Shown here: positions 1-7,961 of the stretch, in pieces
Position numbering within the stretch: position 1 is the first letter of the stretch
Layout of the letters: each line of letters opens with the position of its first letter
NCBI GenBank assembly: GCA_027065775.1
Contig: JAMONN010000137.1
Coordinates: 1-38,920 of the forward strand
DNA: 38,920 bases
Direction of reading: 5' to 3'
Source of the DNA: Flavobacteriaceae bacterium
GTDB taxonomy: Bacteria > Bacteroidota > Bacteroidia > Flavobacteriales > Flavobacteriaceae
Notes under the pieces: generated by a model
Database searches by the model: none
What the model saw: only the letters and a program-made list of their open reading frames with translations
What the model was told of the DNA's origin: nothing
Program-made: the position numbers and the translations under genes

Positions 1-111
1 AATTTACCGCAATATGTAAAAGATCCGTACAAACGTTTTATCGAAAACAAAATGCGAGAAATTTATGATTTTTCTGGTGTACCTATTACTATTTATTTTA
101 GGAAGAAGTAG
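1..111 (+). CDS. der: Der (EngA) GTPase, C-terminal end only
   Basis: The window opens inside an ORF of 36 codons before a TAG stop. The peptide ends in [13 protein letters not shown], preceded by [16 protein letters not shown]. This matches the C-terminus of the KH-like domain of Der, the double-GTPase needed for 50S ribosome assembly. Both GTPase domains lie outside the window, so nothing can be said about their motifs. The assignment rests on about 35 residues of a very conserved tail. Confidence 0.85.
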   Translation, partial: NLPQYVKDPYKRFIENKMREIYDFSGVPITIYFRKK

Positions 112-201
112 TAGTTAATCAATTACTTAATTTAGTCAACTATTTTTACTTTCATTAACTAAGTTATATTTGAAAAACTAAATTTTTTACCAAAGTCGAT
201 A

Positions 202-717
202 ATGAAAAATATTTTACTCATTTTAATACTAATATCATGCGTTTCTTGCTTTAAAGCTTCATACTTTAAAATAGAGGATAATAAATTCATAAAAAAATAT
301 AAAGTTGGTGATATTTTAGTTTTTAAAAATGTTCAAAGTAATAAAGTTAAACAATATAAAATCTCCAAAATTAATAAGTACCATACTCGTGTAGAATTGA
401 TGGCTGGATCAAAGAGTTTTCATACTGTTGATATCTTTATTAATAATGGGAAAGAGTTTATGACATTTACAAAAATTGATAAAGAAATTATATTGTTTTT
501 TCAAGGTTCAAGATTTCATGAATTGAATAATTATAAGTTATATGATAAAAAATTAAATCTAAGTTTATCTAATAATAAATTTGAAAATATCATAGAAATT
601 AAAAGTTCGTATAATACAGACGACACTTCACCAATTATAATATATTGGGATAAAGAGTTTGGAATTATTAAATACGAGACTAAAAATGGAGAAATTTGGG
701 AGAGAACCAATTTTTAA
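202..717 (+). CDS. Small predicted lipoprotein of unknown function
   Basis: A 171-residue protein with a lysine after the start, a hydrophobic stretch at residues 4-14, and cysteines at 13 and 16 in a lipobox-like setting (LISC, CVSC). This suggests export and lipidation. The mature part is rich in Lys, Asn, Ile and Phe and has no recognisable domain. It contains alternating hydrophobic stretches compatible with a small beta-rich fold. It stands alone, 91 bases after the der stop, and is followed by repeat-containing DNA. I do not recognise the family. The start is the only ATG that includes the signal peptide. Confidence 0.6.
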   Translation: MKNILLILILISCVSCFKASYFKIEDNKFIKKYKVGDILVFKNVQSNKVKQYKISKINKYHTRVELMAGSKSFHTVDIFINNGKEFMTFTKIDKEIILFFQGSRFHELNNYKLYDKKLNLSLSNNKFENIIEIKSSYNTDDTSPIIIYWDKEFGIIKYETKNGEIWERTNF

Positions 718-719
718 TA

Positions 720-935
720 ATGAAATAAAACCTTTACAGGTTGGAACAGGTTTGACTTAGTGGACTGAAAGTCTACTTCGTGAAATACACAGTAATGAAT
801 TCGTGTAAATTTGTGTTAAAATTTTTAGAAACCAAACAAGATACACACTAAAGTGGATAGTCTTAATATATTTAACACCAAAATATTCCGTGATTATCTG
901 TAAAAATCCGTGTCATCCGTGTTCCAAGATTCCAA
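720..935. repeat. Intergenic DNA with CCGTG-type degenerate words
   Basis: No gene is supported between the lipoprotein and the glycosylase. The right part (about 886-925) contains ATTCCGTGATTATCTG, AATCCGTG and CATCCGTG in close succession. The left part (about 782-813) holds looser versions such as TTCGTGTAAATTTGTG. The same words recur at about 1659-1695, and related CGCAGATT words occur at 31528-31640 and 36592-36620. The function is unknown. Confidence 0.5.
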
Positions 936-1541
936 TTATTTCATAAAACCCCAAACATACTTACAAGCTAAAGTTTTATAAGGCGACCAACTTTCAGCAA
1001 TTTTAGTCATTTCTTCTTTTAAAATTTTCTTTTCAGAAGTCAACCCATAAATCGCTTTCATATTATTTTGAATACCTAAATCATCTACAGGAAAAACATC
1101 TGGTCGATCCATCGGAAACATTAATATCATTTGTATCGTCCATTTTCCGACACCTTTAATATCAATTAGATAATCAATAAATTCTTGATCAGTTTTGGAT
1201 TGTAATAATTCAAAATCCATATTATTTATTAAAGAAAATTCAGCAACATTTTTTAAGTAAGATGCTTTTCTATACGATAATCCTGCTGCTCTCAAAATAT
1301 CGTCTTCAATAATTATTAAAGTTTTTGCAGTTGGATAACGATCTGGAAATAAATCTAAAAATCGTGCAAAAATTATATCGGCAACTTTAACCGATAATTG
1401 CTGTGACACAATAGATTCCAATAAAAAATGATAAATATCAAATTCTAATGATGGTTTAATTTCCTTAGTTGCATTTTTAATTACCTCTTTTAAAATCACA
1501 TCTTTTTTAAGATGAACGATTGCTTTTTTATATGGATTCAT
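936..1541 (-). CDS. DNA-3-methyladenine glycosylase II-like (AlkA/HhH-GPD)
   Basis: A 201-residue helix-hairpin-helix GPD glycosylase that would excise alkylated bases in base-excision repair. The N-terminal helix block (residues 38-60) contains the ESIVSQQLS signature of the family. The hairpin motif IKGVGKWTIQMILMF spans 128-142. The catalytic aspartate is most likely D154 in FPVDDLGI, matching the second Asp of AlkA. The length is close to short AlkA proteins that lack the N-terminal domain of the E. coli enzyme. It is monocistronic on the minus strand and diverges from the formate dehydrogenase genes. The ATG start is followed at once by a plausible N-terminus. Confidence 0.88.
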   Translation of the reverse strand: MNPYKKAIVHLKKDVILKEVIKNATKEIKPSLEFDIYHFLLESIVSQQLSVKVADIIFARFLDLFPDRYPTAKTLIIIEDDILRAAGLSYRKASYLKNVAEFSLINNMDFELLQSKTDQEFIDYLIDIKGVGKWTIQMILMFPMDRPDVFPVDDLGIQNNMKAIYGLTSEKKILKEEMTKIAESWSPYKTLACKYVWGFMK

Positions 1542-1554
1542 GTTTCAAAAATAG

Positions 1555-1695
1555 AAAAAATGTTTCACAACAACACTAAGCACTCTTTGCAAACTTTGCG
1601 TGAAACATTTTTTATTCCACGCAAAGTTCACAAAGTTAAGCGACAAAAAAACAACTCCAAAATCCGTGACAATCTGTGAAATCCGTGTCAACATT
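1555..1695. repeat. Inverted CTTTGCG-type repeat plus CCGTG-type repeat
   Basis: An exact 14-bp inverted pair (1555-1568 with 1600-1613, core AATGTTTCAC) is followed by a second, overlapping inverted arrangement. In this one, CTTTGCAAACTTTGCGTG (left) faces CACGCAAAGTTCACAAAG (right, from 1618). At 1659-1693 come AATCCGTGACAATCTGTG and AATCCGTGTC, a copy of the family at 886-925. The block fills the gap between two divergent genes. Confidence 0.6.
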
Positions 1696-1742
1696 GTTCT
1701 ATTAATCATCCAAAATAACCTTCAATTTTAAATATAAAAAAT

Positions 1743-1750
1743 TATATTTG
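1743..1750 (+). promoter_or_regulatory. Candidate -7 element for the formate dehydrogenase operon
   Basis: TATATTTG matches the Bacteroidota -7 consensus TAnnTTTG and lies 16 bases before the ATG at 1767. No clear TTTG is found at the matching -33 distance. The short leader makes it plausible but unproven. Confidence 0.4.
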
Positions 1751-1766
1751 TAACAAATATTACCAA

Positions 1767-3386
1767 ATGGCAAATAAAAGCACACGATCGCTTTCCGCAA
1801 GAAAAGGAATTGAAAAAAATTTATTCGAGGAAATTGCAAATAATACCAAAACTACAAACCCAAACGAAGCTTTAAAAAAAACAGCCCTTAATTTTCAAGT
1901 TGGTGAAGCAACGGTTGCTGGAACAGCTTCTTTTTACGATTTTACTCGCGAAGAAAACCGAAATCACAAGGTTTTTGTCTGTAATGGTACTGCTTGTATG
2001 TGTGCAAATACACAAGAAAATGTCATTAAAAATCTAAAAGAACATTTTGATGCTACCGAGATTGGTCACGCCGCGTGTATTGGCCATTGCCATAGTAACG
2101 CTGCTTTTATGTGGAACGACAAAACATATACCGCAACAAATTCTAAGGACATCAGTAATATCATTAAAAACGAAATTAAAAGTAATAATACCTATAAAGT
2201 TGCTGCCAACACAACGCCTATTTTAACTGGTGATATTGATGATATTAATACTTTTTTCGCTTTAGCGGAAGAATTTAAAGAGAATACAAATTTAGTTATC
2301 CAAGAATTAAAATCGTCTAATTTGCGTGGTCGTGGTGGCGCAGGATTTCCTTTTTGGTTTAAATTAGATGCTGTAATAAAAGAAGAAAACGAACAAAAAT
2401 ACATCGTTTGTAATGCAGACGAAGGCGATCCTGGAGCATTTTCGGATATGTATTTGTTAGAAAAACAACCTTACAAAGTATTATTCGGAATGTACCTTTC
2501 TGGTTTAACAGTTGGTGCAAATGCAGGAGTTTTATATGTTCGTGGTGAATATCCTAATTCCATAAAAATCATTAATGAAAGTATTGAGTATTTAAATAAA
2601 AATAACTTAACACCAAATTTCACTTGGAAAGTTATTAGAGGCCAAGGTTCGTATGTTTGTGGTGAAGAAACCGCTTTACTAAGTTCTATTGAAGGATTGC
2701 GACCAGAAGTTCGTGTTCGCCCGCCATATCCAGCACAATATGGTTTATATGGTAAACCAACCGTTTTAAGCAATGTAGAAACCTTTGCTAATATTCATTG
2801 GACTCTCAAAAATAGTGGAAATACCTACGCAAATATTGGTACAAAACAATCTACAGGAACTAAATTAGTTTCGCTAGATAGTTTCTTTAACCAACCAGGA
2901 ATGTATGAAATCGAAATGGGAACTCCTGTTTCTGAAATTATTTCTGATTACGGAAAAGGATTTAAAGAAACCATAAAAGCAATTCAAATTGGCGGACCTT
3001 TAGGAGGAATCGTACCTATAGAAAAACTAAACGATTTAACTTTAGATTTTGAATCGTTTAATAATAACGGTTTTCTATTAGGTCATGCAAGTTTTGTTTC
3101 TATTCCTACAAATTTTTCGATGTTAACCTATTTAGAACATTTATTAAAATTTACTGCAGATGAAAGTTGCGGAAAATGTTATCCGTGTAGAATTGGTTCT
3201 TTTAGAGGATTTGAAATGGTTAAAAAAGCAGGGAATTCCGATTATAAAATAGACAGAAAATTATTTGATGATTTATTAGAAACTTTAGAAATTGGTTCGC
3301 TTTGTGCTCTTGGTGGCGGTGTTCCTTTACCTATTAAGAATGCTTTGACTTATTTTGATGCGGAGTTGAAGGAGTATTTTTCTTAA
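1767..3386 (+). CDS. NAD-dependent formate dehydrogenase, fused NuoE/NuoF-like diaphorase subunit
   Basis: A 539-residue flavoprotein expected to pass electrons from the formate-oxidising subunit to NAD+ in the cytoplasm. The N-terminal region (about 66-120) is a NuoE-type [2Fe-2S] domain with C72, C77, C104 and C108 as likely ligands. Residues 150-539 are a NuoF-type module: GRGGAGFP (188-195) and CNADEGDPG (215-223) for FMN/NAD, GEETALLSSIEG (299-310), then a [4Fe-4S] site with C468, C471, C474 and C513. In Rhodobacter-type FdsGBA the two modules are separate genes, and here they are one polypeptide. The next gene is the catalytic subunit, 140 bases downstream. A NuoF of complex I is unlikely, because the partner is a formate dehydrogenase. 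Confidence 0.85.
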   Translation: MANKSTRSLSARKGIEKNLFEEIANNTKTTNPNEALKKTALNFQVGEATVAGTASFYDFTREENRNHKVFVCNGTACMCANTQENVIKNLKEHFDATEIGHAACIGHCHSNAAFMWNDKTYTATNSKDISNIIKNEIKSNNTYKVAANTTPILTGDIDDINTFFALAEEFKENTNLVIQELKSSNLRGRGGAGFPFWFKLDAVIKEENEQKYIVCNADEGDPGAFSDMYLLEKQPYKVLFGMYLSGLTVGANAGVLYVRGEYPNSIKIINESIEYLNKNNLTPNFTWKVIRGQGSYVCGEETALLSSIEGLRPEVRVRPPYPAQYGLYGKPTVLSNVETFANIHWTLKNSGNTYANIGTKQSTGTKLVSLDSFFNQPGMYEIEMGTPVSEIISDYGKGFKETIKAIQIGGPLGGIVPIEKLNDLTLDFESFNNNGFLLGHASFVSIPTNFSMLTYLEHLLKFTADESCGKCYPCRIGSFRGFEMVKKAGNSDYKIDRKLFDDLLETLEIGSLCALGGGVPLPIKNALTYFDAELKEYFS

Positions 3387-3518
3387 CCACAAGGTCCGCA
3401 AAGTGATCGCAAGGTTCGCAAAGAAAATTAAATCTAATTTTGATTAAATAATTTAAAGTAAAAGAAAAATATAAACTTAGCGATCTTTGCGTAAATCTTT
3501 GCGCTCTTTGCGGTTAAA
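3384..3518. repeat. 135-bp imperfect inverted repeat between the two formate dehydrogenase genes
   Basis: The left arm starts at the stop codon of the upstream gene with TTAACCACAAGGTCCGCAAAG and continues with CGCAAGGTTCGCAAAG. The right arm reads CTTTGCGTAAATCTTTGCG and ends in CTCTTTGCGGTTAA. Reverse-complemented, the right arm aligns with the left over about 42 bp at roughly three matches in four. The central spacer is about 50 bp of AT-rich DNA. The element ends about 10 bases before the next ATG. Confidence 0.65.
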
Positions 3519-3526
3519 ACAAGATT

Positions 3527-6232
3527 ATGAAAGCATACATAAACAACAAACAACACCAGTTCAACAAAAACGAAACCATCCTAGAATTCGTTCGAAGAAT
3601 AGAATCCGAAGAAATACCAACCATGTGTCAAGACAATCGATTAGAAAATTTCGGATCTTGTCGTGTTTGTTCTGTAGAGATTTCCAGAGAAAAAGATGGC
3701 GAAACTAAGGTTGTAGCTTCATGTCATACACCAGTTTCTGAAAACCTATATATTTATCCACAAACTGCTAAAATAAAACGATTACGTAAAAATATAGTGG
3801 AATTGGTTTTAACCGATTATCCTTCCGAAAAAGTATTTCCTTCCGAAGGTAAAAAAGCAACACCTTTTCAAAAAACTATTGCCGAAATTGGTATTCCAGA
3901 TGTTCGTTATCCGAAAGGAGAAACACATGAAGCTTTAGAAAAAGACGATTCTCATCCGTATATAAAATCCGATTTATCGCAATGTATTTCTTGTTTTAGA
4001 TGTGTTAGAGCATGTGAAGAAATTCAAGGAGAATTGGTTTTAAATATGACAGGAAGAGGATTTGCAACCAATATTATAAAAGGATTTGATACTAATTTCG
4101 ATTTATCCGCTTGTGTTTCTTGTGGCGCATGTGTACAAACTTGTCCGACAGAAGCATTAACCGATAAATTTGAAACCAAAACCTTAATTGCAGATGAAGT
4201 GATAAGAACAACTTGTACCTATTGTGGTGTTGGTTGTCAATTAGAAGTTTCAAAAATAAATGGAGAAATCAAAGGAATTCAAGCACCAGAAACAGCAGAA
4301 GTTAATTTAGGTCATACTTGTTTAAAAGGACGATTTGCGTTTCAGTTTTACAATCATCCAGATCGTTTAAAAGAACCATTAATCAAGAAAAACGGTAAAT
4401 TCGAAGAAGTTTCTTGGGATGAAGCTTATGATTTTATTGCCGAAAAATTAATCGAAACAAAAACCAAATATGGTGCAAATGCCATTGGCGCAATTTCTTC
4501 TTCAAGAGCAACTAACGAAGAGAATTATTTAATGCAAAAAATGATTCGTGCTGCTATCGGAACTAATAATATTGATGGTTGCGCAAGAGTTTGCCACGCT
4601 CCTACTGCTTACGGAATGCAACAAGCATTTGGTACAGGCGCTGCAACAAATTCGGTTAATGATTTAGAACAAACCGATGCAATTTTCTTATTTGGTGCAA
4701 ATCCAACCGAAGCACATCCTGTTACTGGAGCAAAAATCAAGCAATTATTTATGCGAGGTATTACTAGTATTGTAGTAGATCCCGTAAGAACAAAATTAGC
4801 CGATTTAGCAACTTATCATTTACAATTGCGACCAGGAACTAATGTGGCAATTTTAAATATGATTGCTCATTATATTGTAAAAGAGAATTTAGTAGACGAA
4901 GCGTTTATTTCTAAATATACCGAACATTTCAACGATTTTAAAAACCATGTACTCACTTTAGATATGGATGAGCTAGAAAAACTTACAACAGTTTCTAAAG
5001 ATTTGGTTCGAAAAGCGGCGATTGCTTATGCTAGTGCAAATAATGCAATGGAATTTCATGGCTTAGGAGTTACCGAACATTTTCAAGGTAGTAAAACCGT
5101 TATGTTGTTATCTAATATTGCTATGATGACTGGCAATATTGGTAGAAATGGTGTTGGATTAAATCCGTTAAGAGGTCAAAATAATGTGCAAGGCGCAGCA
5201 GATATGGGCGTTCAACCACATCAAGGTGCTGGTTATATGGATGTAAATGACAAAGAAGTACAATTGTATTACGCTAAAAAATATGGCGTACCAATGCCTG
5301 AAAAAGAAGGTTTAAAAATTCCAGAAATGATTAACGCAACTATCGAAGGTGATTTTAAAGCACTTTGGATTATGGGTGAAGATACTTTAATGACAGATCC
5401 GAACTCAAATCATATACGCAAATCTTTTGAAATGTTAGATTTATTGGTTGTGCAAGAATTATTTATGAGCGCTACCGCAGAAATGGCTGATGTTGTTTTA
5501 CCAGCATCTTCCTATTTTGAAAAAAATGGAACATTTACCAATGGCGAACGAAGAGTACAACGTGTTAACAAAGTAGTTGAACCAATTGGTAATACAAAAC
5601 CAGATGGGCAAATTATCATTGATATGATGTATAAATTAGGTTACGAACAACCAACAGGAAGAGTTTACGATGCTGAAAAATTATTAGAAGAAATTTCGGA
5701 TGTTATTCCGTTTTTTAAAGGAATTACTTGGGATAGATTAGGTGAAAATGGTTTACAATGGCCAGTTTCCGAAGATGGAATCGGCACACAAATGTTACAT
5801 ATAGATGGTGCTTTTAAAAGAGGGAAAGGGAAATTTCATAATTTTGCTTTTGAAGAATCTCCTGAATTGGTAGAACATCGAGAAAAATATCCGTTTATAT
5901 TAACAACTGCAAGACAATTAGAACATTACAATGCAGGAACGATGACAAGAAGAACAGACAATCAGATTCTTTCACCAAAAGATTATTTAGAAATCAACCC
6001 ATTAGATGCTGGAGAAAAAGGAATTTCTGAAGGCGATAAAGTTCGCATTTTTTCCGATAGAGGTTCAGTTAATATTGATGTGAAATTAAATTATACCGTA
6101 AAACCTGGCGTAGTAAGAACAACTTTTCATCAACCTGAAGTATTTATAAATATTATTACTGGTGATGTTGGCGATAAAGAAACTATGACTCCTGAATATA
6201 AAGTTGTTGCGGTTGATTTTGAGAAAATATAA
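3527..6232 (+). CDS. fdhF: Formate dehydrogenase catalytic (alpha) subunit, Mo/W-bis-MGD, Cys type
   Basis: A 901-residue molybdopterin oxidoreductase that oxidises formate to CO2. In order: a [2Fe-2S] domain (C34, C45, C48, C66); two ferredoxin-type [4Fe-4S] clusters (C153/156/159/163 and C196/199/202/206); the bis-MGD domain cluster (C230, C233, C237, C265, then LKGRF); and the active-site motif CARVCHAPT with C356-H357. The codon is Cys rather than UGA, so this is a selenium-independent enzyme. The C-terminal dinucleotide-binding region (about 790-901) ends normally. Between the [2Fe-2S] and ferredoxin domains, the His/Cys motif of NuoG/FdsA (DHPxxCxxCxxxGxC) is replaced by a stretch without cysteines (residues 97-115). 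There is no signal peptide, so it is cytoplasmic. No fdhD or cofactor gene is nearby. Confidence 0.9.
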   Translation: MKAYINNKQHQFNKNETILEFVRRIESEEIPTMCQDNRLENFGSCRVCSVEISREKDGETKVVASCHTPVSENLYIYPQTAKIKRLRKNIVELVLTDYPSEKVFPSEGKKATPFQKTIAEIGIPDVRYPKGETHEALEKDDSHPYIKSDLSQCISCFRCVRACEEIQGELVLNMTGRGFATNIIKGFDTNFDLSACVSCGACVQTCPTEALTDKFETKTLIADEVIRTTCTYCGVGCQLEVSKINGEIKGIQAPETAEVNLGHTCLKGRFAFQFYNHPDRLKEPLIKKNGKFEEVSWDEAYDFIAEKLIETKTKYGANAIGAISSSRATNEENYLMQKMIRAAIGTNNIDGCARVCHAPTAYGMQQAFGTGAATNSVNDLEQTDAIFLFGANPTEAHPVTGAKIKQLFMRGITSIVVDPVRTKLADLATYHLQLRPGTNVAILNMIAHYIVKENLVDEAFISKYTEHFNDFKNHVLTLDMDELEKLTTVSKDLVRKAAIAYASANNAMEFHGLGVTEHFQGSKTVMLLSNIAMMTGNIGRNGVGLNPLRGQNNVQGAADMGVQPHQGAGYMDVNDKEVQLYYAKKYGVPMPEKEGLKIPEMINATIEGDFKALWIMGEDTLMTDPNSNHIRKSFEMLDLLVVQELFMSATAEMADVVLPASSYFEKNGTFTNGERRVQRVNKVVEPIGNTKPDGQIIIDMMYKLGYEQPTGRVYDAEKLLEEISDVIPFFKGITWDRLGENGLQWPVSEDGIGTQMLHIDGAFKRGKGKFHNFAFEESPELVEHREKYPFILTTARQLEHYNAGTMTRRTDNQILSPKDYLEINPLDAGEKGISEGDKVRIFSDRGSVNIDVKLNYTVKPGVVRTTFHQPEVFINIITGDVGDKETMTPEYKVVAVDFEKI

Positions 6233-6241
6233 AGTTGATTT

Positions 6242-6276
6242 TACTCACAGCGTGATTTTAAGTCACGCTGTGAGTA
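6242..6276. repeat. Perfect 14-bp hairpin after fdhF
   Basis: TACTCACAGCGTGA (6242-6255) is the exact reverse complement of TCACGCTGTGAGTA (6263-6276), with a 7-base loop. No T-run follows on the plus strand. It could still halt or stabilise the fdhF transcript, but it looks more like a dispersed palindromic repeat than a standard terminator. Confidence 0.65.
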
Positions 6277-6283
6277 CCAAAGT

Positions 6284-6318
6284 TAAACCTTCAAGATTTC
6301 AAAAACCTTGAAGGTTTA
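6284..6318. repeat. AACCTTCAAG palindrome (copy 1)
   Basis: A 12-bp perfect stem, TAAACCTTCAAG (6284-6295) with CTTGAAGGTTTA (6307-6318), and an 11-base loop. A related hairpin with the same CCTTCA/TGAAGG core lies at 23730-23775. Confidence 0.65.
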
Positions 6319-6423
6319 GGTCGATAAACTTCTAGAGTACATTTTAAAATCCGTAAAATAAAAACAGACGTTAAGTAAACTTTTATCCGCCCTTGTACAT
6401 ATAAAAAAATAAATTAACAACAA

Positions 6424-6460
6424 TAAAAAAATCGTCTAAAATTTCTTCTAGACGATTTTA
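6424..6460 (-). terminator. Rho-independent terminator of the DUF1573 gene
   Basis: On the minus strand an 11-bp stem (6449-6459 with 6428-6438, arm AAAATCGTCTA) with a 10-base loop is followed by a run of seven T. It lies 20 bases past the stop at 6480. Confidence 0.85.
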
Positions 6461-6479
6461 CAAAGTGTTTTTTTAAAGG

Positions 6480-7406
6480 CTATAATTTTCTTTTTAATTT
6501 AATCAACTTTTGTTTTTCTTTATAAAGTTTATTTTCAGCGCTCTTAATTTGTTTTTCTTTTTTAGTTATACTTACAGGCGATAATTTTCCTTTCTCTTTT
6601 TTCAACTTTAATTTACGCTTTAATTTAGTAATCCTAAATTCATTTTTATTTATACTCTTTTCTTTGGCAGTTATTTTAGATTGTAATTTTGATAATTTCT
6701 TAGATGCTTTCTCTAATTTCTTTGCTTTATTCTTTGCCTTTTTAGCATTTTTTTCAATTTTATTTAATTTCTTTTTTTCTTTCTTTTCTATTTTATCTTC
6801 ACGTTTTTTGCTTTCTTCTACTAATGATTTTTTAGGCGTTTTTTTAATTTCTTTTTTTACAATAGTCACATCAGGTTTAACTTCCTTTTTTGTAATAGAT
6901 TTCTCATCTATTCTGTTTTTTTCAAGTCTTTTTTTAGCGTATTCTTTTTTTCTTTCTTCTCTTAATTTTGCAAATTCTGGATTAGGCACAACAAATGTCT
7001 TAATTTTTACACTTTCACGACCTTTTACTGTATTACAAGTAACATAAACCGTTTTTAGTTGGTTATTTGGTTTATTTTTAGAATTAAATTTTACATGAAA
7101 AGAACTTGATTCTCCTGGCATAATAGGTTCTTTAGACCAATTACTTGGCACTGTACAGCCACAACTACCTTTTATTTTAGTAATAATTAAAGGTGACTTA
7201 CCTGTGTTTGTAAATTTAAAATCTGTCTCTACAATATCACCTTCATTTATTTTTCCCCAATCATGAATGTTTTTTTCAAAAGTCATTATTGGTGCATCAC
7301 TATTATTTACAATAGTATTTGCAATTGAATTTGGACTGTTTTGAGCTTGAATATTTAGTGTAACTATTGCAATTAATAAACAGAATGCTAATTTAATTTT
7401 TTTCAT
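6480..7406 (-). CDS. Exported DUF1573 protein with long lysine-rich coiled-coil tail
   Basis: A 308-residue protein. Residues 1-22 form a Sec signal peptide (hydrophobic core LAFCLLIAIVTL, then NIQAQ). Residues 40-141 are a DUF1573 domain, an immunoglobulin-like beta fold common in Bacteroidota, with HDWGKINEGD, FTNTGKSPL and the typical GSCGCT motif at 80-85. The rest (about 145-308) is mostly Lys and Glu in heptad-like order (KKEKK, KKAKNKAKK, KLKRKL) and should form a highly basic coiled coil. The DUF1573 domain is usually found alone or in tandem, so the tail is unusual. The role is unknown, with binding to an envelope polymer or another acidic partner as an inference. It has its own terminator and a candidate promoter. 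Confidence 0.75.
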   Translation of the reverse strand: MKKIKLAFCLLIAIVTLNIQAQNSPNSIANTIVNNSDAPIMTFEKNIHDWGKINEGDIVETDFKFTNTGKSPLIITKIKGSCGCTVPSNWSKEPIMPGESSSFHVKFNSKNKPNNQLKTVYVTCNTVKGRESVKIKTFVVPNPEFAKLREERKKEYAKKRLEKNRIDEKSITKKEVKPDVTIVKKEIKKTPKKSLVEESKKREDKIEKKEKKKLNKIEKNAKKAKNKAKKLEKASKKLSKLQSKITAKEKSINKNEFRITKLKRKLKLKKEKGKLSPVSITKKEKQIKSAENKLYKEKQKLIKLKRKL

Positions 7407-7465
7407 TTCTTTTTAATTTAATTTTTGATTTATAATTGTTATTTTTGATTTTACAATAATGACAC

Positions 7466-7473
7466 CAAAAGTA
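7466..7473 (-). promoter_or_regulatory. Candidate -7 element for the DUF1573 gene
   Basis: On the minus strand TACTTTTG matches TAnnTTTG and lies about 60 bases before the ATG at 7406. A TTTG occurs 15 bases further upstream, which is shorter than the usual 19-21 spacing. Confidence 0.35.
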
Positions 7474-7529
7474 TTTTTATTGCAAATACAAAATTAGTAA
7501 ATAAAATTTAATAATTACAACCTAACTAA

Positions 7530-7961
7530 ATGTTTTCCAAAGAAGAATCTACAAAGTTAAAACAGTTATTTTGGACTAGTTTCGGAAAATCTTTTCCTAA
7601 AAAATGGTTATTATACAATACAAAAATTAAAGGTTTCGTTTTCAAATTTGTAGCAGATACCAAAACTGCAATGGTTTGTCTTGATATAGAAATGAATAAT
7701 ATTGAAATTAAAAACAGTTACTTTGAAAAAATTCTATCTTTAAAAAACATTCTTTTAAATGAATACATTTCAAATTTAATTTTTGATAAAGATTATCATT
7801 TAGAAAACGGTAAATCAATTTGTAGAATATATACAGAATTACCTCAAAAATTTAGTGTACATAATAAAGACACTTGGCATGACGCTTTTCAGTTTTTCAT
7901 ACAGAATATGAAGCAATTCGAATTATTTTTTCACGAATATGAAGATGTTATAAAGGCATAA
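7530..7961 (+). CDS. DUF4268 domain protein
   Basis: A 143-residue soluble protein without a signal peptide. The start MFSKEESTKLKQLFWTSFGK, the central ICRIYTELP and the C-terminal NMKQFELFFHEYED match the compact DUF4268 family of Bacteroidota. Its function is unknown, though the fold recalls restriction-endonuclease-like proteins. It diverges from the DUF1573 gene and converges with the DUF4870 gene, with which it shares a bidirectional hairpin. The family assignment comes from recall of similar proteins, and no catalytic motif could be confirmed. Confidence 0.7.
   Translation: MFSKEESTKLKQLFWTSFGKSFPKKWLLYNTKIKGFVFKFVADTKTAMVCLDIEMNNIEIKNSYFEKILSLKNILLNEYISNLIFDKDYHLENGKSICRIYTELPQKFSVHNKDTWHDAFQFFIQNMKQFELFFHEYEDVIKA

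Noticed and set aside
3487-3708. 73-codon frame ahead of fdhF
   Set aside because: It overlaps the repeat element and the fdhF start in another frame and has an Arg/Gln-rich nonsense composition. fdhF with its [2Fe-2S] motif is the real gene.
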